NCBI RefSeq assembly: GCF_002798015.1
Contig: NZ_PGTZ01000009.1
Coordinates: forward strand, 62,001 to 126,000
Length of the DNA stretch: 64,000 nucleotides
Direction of reading: 5' to 3'
Source of the DNA: Luteimicrobium subarcticum
GTDB taxonomy: Bacteria > Actinomycetota > Actinomycetes > Actinomycetales > Cellulomonadaceae
Shown here piece by piece: positions 1-7,956 of this stretch. The first letter of the stretch is position 1. Each line of letters starts with the position of its first letter. The notes below the pieces were generated by a model. It made no database searches. It had not been told where the DNA came from and saw nothing but the letters and a program-made list of their open reading frames with translations. A program made the position numbers and the translations under genes.

Positions 1-681
1 CCCCGCGAGCGCGGCGCGCAGCGCGACCTCGTAGGCCTCCCTGGTCCCGGACCCCTGCTCGCGGGCGACGAGCGGCAGCGCGGCGAGCTCGTCGGGGCGG
101 ACGGGCCGTCGACGTCGTGCGAGGGCGTGGTCGGGCGGGACGACGAGGGCGAGCTCGTCCCACGCGACGACGCGGCTGCGCAGGCCGCCGACGTCGCCGG
201 GCGACTCGACGAAGCCGAGGTCGGCGGCGCCGTCCCGGACGAGCTCGAGCACGGTCCCGGAGTTGACGGCGACGAGCGTGCTCTCGGGCGGCACGCCTCG
301 GCCGGTACTGCGACCCGCGCGCAGCGCGACGAGCCACTTCGGCAGGAGGTGCTCGGCGACGGTGAGGCTCGCGGCGACCCGCAGCCGGGTGCTGTGGTCG
401 GCGCGCAGGGCGGCGAGGCCGAGGTCGAGCTCGGTGGCGGCGCCGACGACGCGCGCGGCCCACTGGGCGACGACCTCGCCGTCGGCAGTGAGGACGGATC
501 CTCGCCGCGTGCGGTCGAGGAGCTGCACTCCGACGAGCCCCTGGAGCGCGGTGATGCGCTGGGCGACGGCCTGTGGCGAGACGCCGAGCTCGCTGGCGGC
601 GGCGTGCTGCGACCCGGACGACGCGACGGCGAGCAGGGTCTCGAGCGCGGGCAGGTCGGGGGTGCGGGGGCTGAGGGGCAC
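1..681 (-). CDS. LysR-family transcriptional regulator (3' end cut by window edge)
   Basis: The first 227 codons of a LysR-type regulator are visible, read from a GTG at 681 to the window edge without a stop. An N-terminal winged helix-turn-helix of about 60 residues is clear (ASELGVSPQAVAQRITAL followed by LLDRT and LTADG, the usual LysR signature order). The effector-binding domain follows and is cut off. The gene is transcribed away from the TDT-family transporter starting at 777, which it probably controls, since LysR regulators usually act on the divergent neighbour. An inverted repeat CACAAGC-cgt-GCTTGTG at 704-720 in the gap is a good operator candidate. The inducer is unknown. Confidence 0.9.
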   Translation of the reverse strand, partial: MPLSPRTPDLPALETLLAVASSGSQHAAASELGVSPQAVAQRITALQGLVGVQLLDRTRRGSVLTADGEVVAQWAARVVGAATELDLGLAALRADHSTRLRVAASLTVAEHLLPKWLVALRAGRSTGRGVPPESTLVAVNSGTVLELVRDGAADLGFVESPGDVGGLRSRVVAWDELALVVPPDHALARRRRPVRPDELAALPLVAREQGSGTREAYEVALRAALAG

Positions 682-703
682 GCGGCCACGGTACGCCCTC
701 ACA

Positions 704-720
704 CACAAGCCGTGCTTGTG
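704..720. promoter_or_regulatory. Candidate LysR operator (CACAAGC-3-GCTTGTG)
   Basis: A perfect 7-bp inverted repeat with a 3-bp spacer lies in the 95-bp gap between the divergent LysR and transporter genes. LysR-type proteins commonly bind such interrupted palindromes in the shared intergenic region. The assignment rests on position and symmetry only. Confidence 0.5.
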
Positions 721-776
721 ACGCGGCAACGACGGGACGGCTACCGCGTCCACCGCTCGCCCGGCACGGTGTCAGG

Positions 777-1958
777 GTGACCACGACCCTCCCGGCACGT
801 CCCGCCCCGCAGCGCACCACGTCGCCGGCGCCGCGCCCAGGCACGTCCTTCCTGCGCGACCTCGGGGACCCCGGCCTCGTGGTGGCGCACGTCGGACCGA
901 ACTGGTTCTCCGCGGTCATGGGGACGGGGATCGTGGCGGTCGCGGCGGCGTCGCTGCCGATCCAGCCGCCGGGTCTGCGGGGTGCGGCGACGGCGGTGTG
1001 GGCGCTCGCGGCCGTGCTGCTCGTCGTCCTGGTGGTCGCGACCGCCGCCCACAGGGTCGCGCACCCGCTCGCTGCGCGCGGGCACGCGTCGGACCCCGCC
1101 ATGGCGCCCTCCTACGGCGCGGTGCCGATGGCGTTCCTCACCGTCGGCGCGGGCACGCTGCTGCTGGGTGGGGACGTCGTCGGGACGCGCGTCGCGGTGG
1201 ACGTCGACTGGGCGCTGTGGACGGTCGGGAGCCTGCTGGGCCTGGTGACGACGGTCGTGATCCCGCTCACGACGTTCGCGCACCCCGGCCGCCGCACCCC
1301 GACACAGGCCACCGCCTGGCGCCCCTCGGCGTCGTGGCTGCTGCCCGTGGTCCCCCCGGTGGTGTCCGCGACGACGGGGGCGCTGCTGCTACCCCACGCC
1401 GCGGCGGGCGCTGCGCGGCTCACGATGCTCGTGGTGTGCACGACGCTGCTCGGCGTCGGCCTGACGGCGACCGCGGCGATCCTGCCGGCGGTGCTGCGCG
1501 AGCTCGTCCGGTCGCGCGGCACCGGTGGCCACGCACCGGCGGTGTGGATCGTCCTGGGCCCGCTGGGCCAGTCGGCCACGGCGGCGTGCCTGCTGGGCGC
1601 GGCGGCAGCGGGCGTCGTGGGTGCGCCAGGGGGACGAGCTCTCCAGGAGATCGGGGTCGGCTACGCCCTCGTGGTCTGGGGCGTCGCGATGCTGTGGCTG
1701 GCCGTCGCGGCGACGCTCACCGTCCGCCAGCACCGCGACCCGACGCGCGGGATGCCGTTCGCGCTGTCGTGGTGGGCGTTCACGTTCCCGGTCGGGACGT
1801 GCGTCACGGCGTCGAGCCAGCTGTGGCTGCACACGGGTGGGGAGATGTTCCGGGTCGCGGCCGTCGCCCTGTACGGGCTGCTGATGGCGGCGTGGGTCAC
1901 CGTCGGCGCCCGGACGCTGCACGGCGCCTGGACGGGTCGGCTGCTCGCGCCGACCTGA
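777..1958 (+). CDS. TDT/SLAC1-family transporter (TehA-like)
   Basis: This 393-residue protein is an integral membrane transporter of the tellurite-resistance/dicarboxylate (TDT) family, which includes TehA, plant SLAC1 anion channels and C4-dicarboxylate or sulfite exporters. The N-terminal signature GPNWFSAVMGTG is at residues 40-51, followed by about ten hydrophobic segments alternating with short charged loops, a normal length for the family. The GTG at 777 is the first start in frame. The substrate cannot be read from the sequence; an anion such as a dicarboxylate or sulfite is a family-based guess. The divergent LysR gene probably regulates it. Confidence 0.85.
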   Translation: MTTTLPARPAPQRTTSPAPRPGTSFLRDLGDPGLVVAHVGPNWFSAVMGTGIVAVAAASLPIQPPGLRGAATAVWALAAVLLVVLVVATAAHRVAHPLAARGHASDPAMAPSYGAVPMAFLTVGAGTLLLGGDVVGTRVAVDVDWALWTVGSLLGLVTTVVIPLTTFAHPGRRTPTQATAWRPSASWLLPVVPPVVSATTGALLLPHAAAGAARLTMLVVCTTLLGVGLTATAAILPAVLRELVRSRGTGGHAPAVWIVLGPLGQSATAACLLGAAAAGVVGAPGGRALQEIGVGYALVVWGVAMLWLAVAATLTVRQHRDPTRGMPFALSWWAFTFPVGTCVTASSQLWLHTGGEMFRVAAVALYGLLMAAWVTVGARTLHGAWTGRLLAPT

Positions 1959-2015
1959 GCGTCATCCGCGGTCCCGCCTGCCTGTCGGTGGCTGTCGCTA
2001 ACCTGGGCCTCCGAC

Positions 2016-2080
2016 GCCGGGACGCCCCGGCACCACCGCGAAGCCTCTGCCTGGCATGTCCGCCAGGCAGGGGCTTCGTG
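2016..2080 (+). promoter_or_regulatory. Two-hairpin leader or terminator ahead of a small Cys-rich ORF
   Basis: A 6-bp hairpin (2016-2031, GCCGGG/CCCGGC, loop ACGC) is followed by a much stronger one at 2037-2080: a 19-bp stem with only two G-U pairs and a 6-nt loop. It sits 80 bp past the transporter stop and 8 bp before a GAGGAG ribosome-binding sequence. It can be read as the transporter terminator or as a leader/attenuator of the small ORF. A TAACCT box at 1999-2004 could be a -10 element placing transcription start inside this element, which favours the leader reading. Confidence 0.5.
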
Positions 2081-2100
2081 CATCTACGAGGAGATCTCCC

Positions 2101-2238
2101 CTGTGCGAGCACCCTGTCGTGACCCCCGAGGAGCCTGTCGTACGCGACTATGGCAGCTTCACCGCGACGATCGAACGACTCACGTGCCTGACGTGCGACG
2201 AGCAGGTCGCCTTCGTGACGGACCGAGACGCCTGTTAG
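2101..2238 (+). CDS. Small Cys-rich protein, zinc-ribbon-like, unknown function
   Basis: A 45-residue reading frame could start at CTG 2101, 7 bp after GAGGAG (2088-2093), or later at GTG 2119. An in-frame ATG lies at 2056, but inside the hairpin loop. The product has an N-terminal Cys-Glu-His, a central Cys-Leu-Thr-Cys and a C-terminal Cys, a spacing that could coordinate a metal. Third codon positions are mostly G or C, as in real genes here, and overlapping frames show no motif. I do not recognise a family. The strong upstream hairpin suggests post-transcriptional control. The non-standard start keeps confidence low. Confidence 0.4.
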   Translation: MCEHPVVTPEEPVVRDYGSFTATIERLTCLTCDEQVAFVTDRDAC

Positions 2239-2287
2239 GCCCTCACGGCCGGGGAGGACGGCCCGTGCATCGTGCGAGACTACGCGC

Positions 2288-5200
2288 GTGATCGCCCCCT
2301 CCGGCGGGGCGACGGCGCCCCGGCTCCGCACCGTCCTGCTCGTCGTGGTCGCGCTGCTCGCGCTGGGTGGCGTGGTCGCCTGGCAGGTGGGCGGCGTCCT
2401 CGGGCTGAGCCACACGGCGGCGGACGTCCCCGTCGAGCGGACCACCGCCCTCCCGGCCCGCGCCGACGTCGCGGCCCCGACCGTGCGGACCATCACGGCT
2501 CCCGCGGACCCCGCGGTGCGGCTCGCCGCCGACGCGGTCGCGGACGCGTACGCGGGCCGCGGGTTGACCCGTCCGACGGTGCAGGCGCGCGACACGACGC
2601 GCGGCCTCGCGGGCCGCGCGCTCACGGTGACGGTGGACGCGTCCTCCGACCTCGCCGGCGAGTCGTTCCGTCTCGCGCGCAGCGGCGCGCGCATCAGCGT
2701 GACGGCGGGGACGACGGCCGGCGCCGCCGCGGCCCTGTACACGGTGGCCGACAGGGTGCGGTCGGCCGAGGACGTGGTGCCCGCCGCGCAGGACGGCACC
2801 ACGCAGACGTCCCGCCTGGGCCTGCGGCTCACGGACGTCGGCGCGGTCGGCCTCGACGACGACCCGGCGAAGTTCGCCACCGGCGACGACTACTCGCTCA
2901 ACTCGGACGTCGTGGGGTCGGCGGTCCTGCCGTCCGCGCCCTGGGTCGACGAGGGCGCTGTCGCGACCATCTCCCAGCAGTTCCACGGCCTCGTGGACCA
3001 CGCACTGCGGCAGGGCTACAACGGCGTCGTGCTCCCGGGGTTCCTCGAGTACGTGACGTTCGCGGACCTCGGCGTGTACCCGGCGGGCGACCCGCACGTG
3101 GCGCGCGCCCGGGCGATGGTCGAGGCGTTCGGCCCCGTGTGGCAGTACGCGCACGACATGGGCATGAAGGTGTACCTCCAGACGGACATGCTGGCCGTCG
3201 ACCCGCCGCTCGAGTCGTACCTGTCGCAGCACTACGGGAACCTGGACGACCCGTCGACCCTGACGTCCCCGGACCTCTGGTCGGTCTACCAGGACGGCCT
3301 GCACGAGCTGTTCGGCAGCATGCCGTTCGTCGACGGGCTGATGATCCGCGTCGGGGAGGGCGGCTCGGCGTACCAGCTCGACGGCTGGGACTACGGCTCG
3401 AAGCTGGCCGTCACGACGCCCGCGGCGGTGCAGGCGATGCTGCACGCGTTCCTCGCGACCGCGGGCGACGCGGACAAGGACGTGATCTTCCGGACGTGGA
3501 CCGTCGGGATCGGCGCCGTCGGCGACCTGCACACGAACCCCGACTCGTACGACGAGGTGCTCGGCGCGATCCACGACCCCCACCTCGTCGTGTCGACCAA
3601 GTACTCCGCGGGCGACTTCTACAGCCACCTGCCGCTCAACCCGACGCTCGAGGTCGGTGACCAGCGCCGCATCGTCGAGCTGCAGGCGCGGCGCGAGTTC
3701 GAGGGCCAGGGCGCGCTGCCCGACGACCTCGGCGCCCTCGAGCAGGCGGCGCTGCAACGGTTCCTCGCCGCGAACCCGCACGTCGAGGGCGTGTGGGACT
3801 GGGCGCAGACCGGCGGGCCGCTCTACGCCGGGCCGCGCAACCTCTACCAGCGCGACGGCCTGTGGCAGCTCGAGGACCTCAACGCCTACCTCGCGGGGCG
3901 GCTCGCGACCGACCCCGGGACCGACGTCGCGCGCGCCCGCGCCGACTGGGTGCGGCAGACGTTCTCGTCCGACCCGCTGACCGTGGCCGCGCTGTCGCGG
4001 ATGTTCGCGCTGTCCCGCTCCGCGATCACCGACGGGCTGTACATCGGCCCGTACGCGAACCAGTCCGTCAAGGCGCTCGGGCTCGAGCCGCCGCCCATGA
4101 TGTGGATCTTCGAGTGGGACATCGTCTCGGGCGACACCGCGACGTTCGACACGATCTACACGCTCACCAAGAACGCGCCCGGGCAGGACGGGTCCGCGGT
4201 CGACGACGCGATCGCCCAGGGTCACGACGCCGTCGCCACCGCCGCGACGATGCACGACCTCGTCGCCGGCACCGCGCCGAGCACCTGGACCGACCCGGCA
4301 CAGCGCACCCAGCTCCTCGACGCCCTCGCCTACGAGCAGGACCTCCTCGGCATGCTCGCCGAGTACCGCGAGACCCGGCTGCGGCAGGCGCAGTGGCTCG
4401 ACACGGGGTCGTCGTCGGCACAGGACGCCTGGAAGGCCGCCGAGGCGCGGTTCCGGTCGGCGCTCGCCGCGCACGAGGCCCGGTACGGGGACGACGTGGA
4501 CCTGCCCGCGTACAACGCGACGGCCGCCGGGCTCGGGCTCGCGCGCGCCGACCGTGACGTCGCGATGGCGTGGCTGGCGCGCGGGCTGCTCGTCGTGGGC
4601 GTCGCCGCGCTCGGGCTCGGCGCGTGGTCGAGGCGACGCCCGCGGTTCCCCGGGCACCGCGCCCTGCAGGCCCTGTGGACCGGCGGGGTCACGCCCTGGC
4701 GTCTCGGACCGCCCGCCACACGGACCGACGCGCGGGCCGAGAACGGCGGTGCCGACGACGACGGTGCCGGCGGTCCCGGCCGGACCGACCGCGTCCTCGT
4801 GTGGGCGCTGCCCGCGGTGCTGCTCGTCGCGTCCCGGCTCGCGTACACGTGGTTCGTCGCACCCGTGCACCTCGCGCTGACGCTGGGCGCCTGGGCGGTG
4901 TTCGCGCTGGTCGTCCGCCTGCTGGTCGGGCGCCGCGCCGGCTTCGCGCTCTGGGGCGCGGTCGGCGGGGTCGTCGTGCTCCGCAGCGTGCTGCTGCTCG
5001 CCAGCCTGTCGTGGCGCGGCCCGGGCCGGTACTGGTTCGGGTTCTGGACGCTGCCGGGCCCGCGTGCGGCGTACGTGACGGTCGCATTCGCAGCGTTCTG
5101 CTGGCTGTTCGTCGCGACGTTCTTCGCGCTGCGCGCGGCGTACGGGGCGTCGCGGCGCCGGGCGGTGGGCGCGGTCGCGCTGGCGGTCGGCGCGGTGCTC

Positions 5201-5428
5201 GCCGTCGGGGGCGCGGTGGTCGCCGCGATCGGGCTGGAGACCGTCCTCACCGCCTGGAACGACCAGATGGCGCTGCTGCCGTGGGGGCTGCACCGGATCC
5301 TCGGGTTCTGCGTCTACCTGGGCATCCCGACGTCGCTGCCGACCGACGTCGCGATCGCGGGGGCGGCGGTCGCCGCCGTGGGCGCGGTCCTGCTCGTCGC
5401 GCGCCGGCGCGCCCAGGGTGCAGGATGA
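2288..5428 (+). CDS. Membrane-anchored GH67-like (alpha-glucuronidase fold) protein with C-terminal membrane domain
   Basis: This 1046-residue protein starts at GTG 2288. It has an N-terminal signal anchor (about residues 12-38), then an extracytoplasmic region resembling the N-terminal alpha/beta domain of family GH67 enzymes (ending near ALYTVADRV). A TIM-barrel-like region follows (GYNGVVLPGFLEY, MGMKVYLQTDML, DGLMIRVGEGG, VIFRTWTVGIG, VVSTKYSAGDFY). An alpha-helical region leads into about seven membrane segments from residue 755 to the end. GH67 enzymes are normally soluble, so the fused membrane domain is unusual. A carbohydrate-active role is an inference from fold resemblance; I could not assign catalytic residues. 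It is followed 34 bp later by an LLM oxidoreductase gene. Confidence 0.6.
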   Translation: MIAPSGGATAPRLRTVLLVVVALLALGGVVAWQVGGVLGLSHTAADVPVERTTALPARADVAAPTVRTITAPADPAVRLAADAVADAYAGRGLTRPTVQARDTTRGLAGRALTVTVDASSDLAGESFRLARSGARISVTAGTTAGAAAALYTVADRVRSAEDVVPAAQDGTTQTSRLGLRLTDVGAVGLDDDPAKFATGDDYSLNSDVVGSAVLPSAPWVDEGAVATISQQFHGLVDHALRQGYNGVVLPGFLEYVTFADLGVYPAGDPHVARARAMVEAFGPVWQYAHDMGMKVYLQTDMLAVDPPLESYLSQHYGNLDDPSTLTSPDLWSVYQDGLHELFGSMPFVDGLMIRVGEGGSAYQLDGWDYGSKLAVTTPAAVQAMLHAFLATAGDADKDVIFRTWTVGIGAVGDLHTNPDSYDEVLGAIHDPHLVVSTKYSAGDFYSHLPLNPTLEVGDQRRIVELQARREFEGQGALPDDLGALEQAALQRFLAANPHVEGVWDWAQTGGPLYAGPRNLYQRDGLWQLEDLNAYLAGRLATDPGTDVARARADWVRQTFSSDPLTVAALSRMFALSRSAITDGLYIGPYANQSVKALGLEPPPMMWIFEWDIVSGDTATFDTIYTLTKNAPGQDGSAVDDAIAQGHDAVATAATMHDLVAGTAPSTWTDPAQRTQLLDALAYEQDLLGMLAEYRETRLRQAQWLDTGSSSAQDAWKAAEARFRSALAAHEARYGDDVDLPAYNATAAGLGLARADRDVAMAWLARGLLVVGVAALGLGAWSRRRPRFPGHRALQALWTGGVTPWRLGPPATRTDARAENGGADDDGAGGPGRTDRVLVWALPAVLLVASRLAYTWFVAPVHLALTLGAWAVFALVVRLLVGRRAGFALWGAVGGVVVLRSVLLLASLSWRGPGRYWFGFWTLPGPRAAYVTVAFAAFCWLFVATFFALRAAYGASRRRAVGAVALAVGAVLAVGGAVVAAIGLETVLTAWNDQMALLPWGLHRILGFCVYLGIPTSLPTDVAIAGAAVAAVGAVLLVARRRAQGAG

Positions 5429-5462
5429 GGAGGAACCCTCCGCTCTGCTGAAAGGCCTTGCC

Positions 5463-6341
5463 ATGCGACTCGGTGTGCACTTCATGCGTTTCGACTCCGC
5501 GGCCCCGGCCGACATGCGGCGCGAGCTGGGTGACGCCGCGTCCTACGCGGACGACGCCGGCGTCGCCTGGGTCTCCGTCATGGACCACTACTGGCAGATG
5601 ATGCGCGCCGGGTTCCCGAAGTCGGACCCGATGCTCGAGGGTTACACGACGCTCGGCTTCCTGGCCGGTCGCACGGAGAACGTGCAGCTCGGCACGCTCG
5701 TCACGGGCGTGACCTACCGCTATCCGGGCCTGCTCGCGAAGATCGTGGCGTCCCTCGACGTCCTGTCGGGCGGCCGGGCGACGTACGGCATCGGCGCCGC
5801 CTGGTACGAGGAGGAGCACCGCGCGCTCGGCGTCCCGTACCCGCCGCTCTCCGAGCGGTTCGAGATGCTCGAGGAGGCCGTGCAGATCGCGCGGCAGATG
5901 TACGACCCGGAGAACGACGGGCCGTTCGAGGGGAAGCACTTCCAGCTCGCCGAGACGCTGTGCTCGCCGCTGCCCCTCAGCAAGCCGGAGATCATGATCG
6001 GCGGGTCGGGCGAGCGCAAGACCCTGCGGCTCGTCGCCCAGTACGCCGACGCGTGCAACCTTTTCGCCGCCACGCCCGACGAGCTGCGGCACAAGCTCGA
6101 CGTGCTCCACCGGCACTGCGAGGACGTCGGCCGCGACCCCGCGGAGATCCGGGTCACGACGCTCGCCGGGTCGGAGAAGCTCATCGACGGCGACGTCGCT
6201 GGATTCGTCGACGACATGCGGCCGTTCGCGGAGCTCGGCGTGGACATGGTGATCCTGCGGCCGCCGGCGACGTCCCTCGCGGCGTGGGTGCGCGACGCGG
6301 TGGCGCCGGGCGTGCCGGCCGTCGCCGAGCTCGGCGCGTAG
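5463..6341 (+). CDS. LLM-class F420-dependent oxidoreductase
   Basis: This 292-residue protein belongs to the luciferase-like monooxygenase superfamily, F420-dependent branch. It is a TIM barrel with the expected early DHYWQM segment, the LGTLVTGVTYRYPGLLAKIVASLD stretch split over residues 60-95, and the SGGRATYGIGAAWYEEEH cofactor loop. The ATG at 5463 follows GAAAGG at a good distance; an in-frame upstream extension would overlap the previous gene. The substrate is unknown. Family members reduce or oxidise small organics with deazaflavin F420, a cofactor typical of actinobacteria. Confidence 0.85.
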   Translation: MRLGVHFMRFDSAAPADMRRELGDAASYADDAGVAWVSVMDHYWQMMRAGFPKSDPMLEGYTTLGFLAGRTENVQLGTLVTGVTYRYPGLLAKIVASLDVLSGGRATYGIGAAWYEEEHRALGVPYPPLSERFEMLEEAVQIARQMYDPENDGPFEGKHFQLAETLCSPLPLSKPEIMIGGSGERKTLRLVAQYADACNLFAATPDELRHKLDVLHRHCEDVGRDPAEIRVTTLAGSEKLIDGDVAGFVDDMRPFAELGVDMVILRPPATSLAAWVRDAVAPGVPAVAELGA

Positions 6342-6357
6342 CCGCGGGCACCGCGGG

Positions 6358-6783
6358 TCAGGAGCGCAGGACCTGCTCGTCCTGCCCGAGCTCGCGGTCC
6401 CACAGCACGGCGTCGGCACCCGCGACCGCGGCGACCACGGGTGACGCCTCGGCGCGGTCCTCGGCGACGACGACGATCGCCGAGGTGCCCGGCCGCAGCG
6501 CGTCCTCGAGCTCGTCGGCGAGGTGGGTGTCCATGACGTGCTCGAGCAGGACGTCGCCGACCCCCGCGTACGCGGTGCCACGCGAGGTGCCCATCCCCAT
6601 GCCGATCCCCTGCAGCTAGTCGCGCGCGACGTCGCCGATCCCCCGGCTCTCCCGGACCGCGATGTGCGGGTGCTTCCACCCGTCTCGCCAGGTCACGACG
6701 TCGCGGCGCACGGACGACGCGTCGGGCAGGGCTCGCGCGGCGGTCGCCGCACCGTCCTCGCTGAGGTACGTCCAGACCTTCAT
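6358..6783 (-). pseudogene. DUF1269-family membrane protein gene broken by an in-frame amber codon
   Basis: Reading from ATG 6783, the frame gives a start like DUF1269 proteins (MKVWTYLSEDGA, then VTWRDGWKHPH resembling the family's VxWpxGkkkP). It stops at TAG (6618-6616) after 55 residues. The same frame resumes at once with a Gly-rich turn and the family's C-terminal pattern (GVGDVLLEHVMD, then ELEDALRPGTSAIVVVAED). The whole would be about 141 codons, slightly short because much of the Gly-rich membrane segment is missing. Both halves in one frame around a single TAG indicate a nonsense-mutated, probably partly deleted gene. The family's function is unknown. The downstream half alone could start at ATG 6600. 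Confidence 0.65.
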
Positions 6784-7127
6784 GCGTCCCACGCGCTTCT
6801 CCCGTCGGCGTGTCGGCTTTCAGCCGTCATGCCCTCTTTCGGCGACCTGTCGCCGATACGTGCCCGGGTGAAATATGCCCGGGTCACCAACTAAGCCGCG
6901 GAAATCCGCCTTTCCATGCCTTTGCATCGAGTACCTTCCTGCTCAGCGGCTCCCGAACCGGTTCGGTGCGCCGCCTACGACGCCCCGTGCGCGACCCGCA
7001 CCCCGTCGGAGTCGTGCCCACGCTCCCCTCTGCCGTCGTCCGACGCTGCCCGAAGACGGGTCGTCGCCGACGGCTCGCGTCCCGCACCCGCGGGACCGCA
7101 CCACCAGCACGCGCAAGGAGAACCACC
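6784..7127 (+). promoter_or_regulatory. Structured, less GC-rich leader region of the collagen-like gene
   Basis: No gene is seen in this gap. It is visibly more A+T-rich than its surroundings and carries a run of hairpins: CGGCGA/TCGCCG at 6840-6855; a 9-bp stem with one bulge at 6860-6887 (loop TGAAATATG, which also makes two direct TGCCCGGGT copies); GCGG/CCGC at 6898-6909; and ATGC/GCAT at 6916-6927. A 12-bp palindrome CGAACCGGTTCG follows near 6955. The strand and the position 200 bp or more before the next start suggest a long structured 5' leader. It matches no riboswitch consensus I know. Confidence 0.4.
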
Positions 7128-7817
7128 ATGCAGGTCAAGAGCAAGATCGCCGCCGGCCTCGTCGGCACCGGCATCGCCGCCGCACTCGTCATCGCCGCCG
7201 GCTCCTCGGCCGACGCCCGCTCGTACATCCACGGCTCGGACATCGCGACCGGCACCGTCACGGGCAAGAACGTCACGGACAGCTCGCTCACGGGCACCGA
7301 CGTGAAGAACGGCTCCCTCACGACTGCCGACCTGTCCGCCGGCACGGTCGCGGCACTCAAGGGCAAGACGGGCGCGACCGGCAAGACGGGCGCCACGGGC
7401 AAGACGGGCGCAACCGGCAAGCCCGGCGCAGACGGCAAGGACGGCGCCCCGGGCGCGACCGGCGCTACCGGCGTCGGCCTGCAGGACGCCGTCTACCGCG
7501 TCGAGAACTACAAGAACGGCGGCGGCGGATCCGCGACCGTCGCTTGCGCCGACGATGCCACCGAGTCGCAGAAGTACGTCGCCATCGCCGGTGGCGTCCA
7601 GGGCTCCGAGTCGGGCACGACCGAGACGCAGGACGGTTTCCTGGTCTCCTCGTCCTTCCCGGGCCGCATGGACTGGGAGACCGGCAAGCCGAAGCCCGGT
7701 CGTCTCGACGGGTGGATCGTGTTCGGCAACTCGCAGCACACCGACACCCTGAAGGTCTGGGCGCTGTGCGTCCCTGTCGCCTCGATCGACGTGCAGCAGG
7801 TTGACCTCGACAACTGA
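7128..7817 (+). CDS. Secreted collagen-like (Gly-X-Y repeat) protein
   Basis: This 229-residue protein begins at ATG 7128, 7 bp after AAGGAG. Residues 1-30 form a signal peptide ending in an Ala-rich region, so it is exported. A Thr/Ser/Gly-rich segment follows, then an uninterrupted collagen-like Gly-X-Y tract of about 13 triplets (residues 79-117, mostly GKT and GAT units). A C-terminal domain of about 110 residues contains two Cys (ACADD and ALCVP) that could form a disulfide. Bacterial proteins of this layout are often surface or extracellular trimeric fibres. The function of the C-terminal domain is unknown. A 52-bp palindrome lies 59 bp past the stop. Confidence 0.75.
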   Translation: MQVKSKIAAGLVGTGIAAALVIAAGSSADARSYIHGSDIATGTVTGKNVTDSSLTGTDVKNGSLTTADLSAGTVAALKGKTGATGKTGATGKTGATGKPGADGKDGAPGATGATGVGLQDAVYRVENYKNGGGGSATVACADDATESQKYVAIAGGVQGSESGTTETQDGFLVSSSFPGRMDWETGKPKPGRLDGWIVFGNSQHTDTLKVWALCVPVASIDVQQVDLDN

Positions 7818-7876
7818 GGTCTCGCGACCCGCTGACCGGCGTCAGCCCTTCTGAACGGGCGGTTGCTCCACCACCG

Positions 7877-7928
7877 ACGGGTGGTTGTTCACTCCCTGAC
7901 GCGCGTCAGGGAGTGAACAACCACCCGT
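7877..7928. terminator. 52-bp perfect palindrome between convergent genes, probable bidirectional terminator
   Basis: Bases 7877-7902 and 7903-7928 are exact reverse complements (26-bp arms, no spacer), centred on GCGC. The element lies between the convergent collagen-like gene and the glycosylase-like gene, where a bidirectional terminator is expected. The outer part of the right arm can also pair, with one mismatch, with GAACGGGCGGTTG at 7854-7866, giving an alternative larger fold. Confidence 0.65.
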
Positions 7929-7956
7929 TCGGCACGCCGGGTCCGTCCCGGTGCTC

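Noticed and set aside
2243-5515. Minus-strand open frame of 1090 codons opposite the GH67-like gene
   Set aside because: Composition is Arg/Gly/Glu-rich without any motif. The plus-strand frame has a signal anchor, coherent domains and membrane helices.
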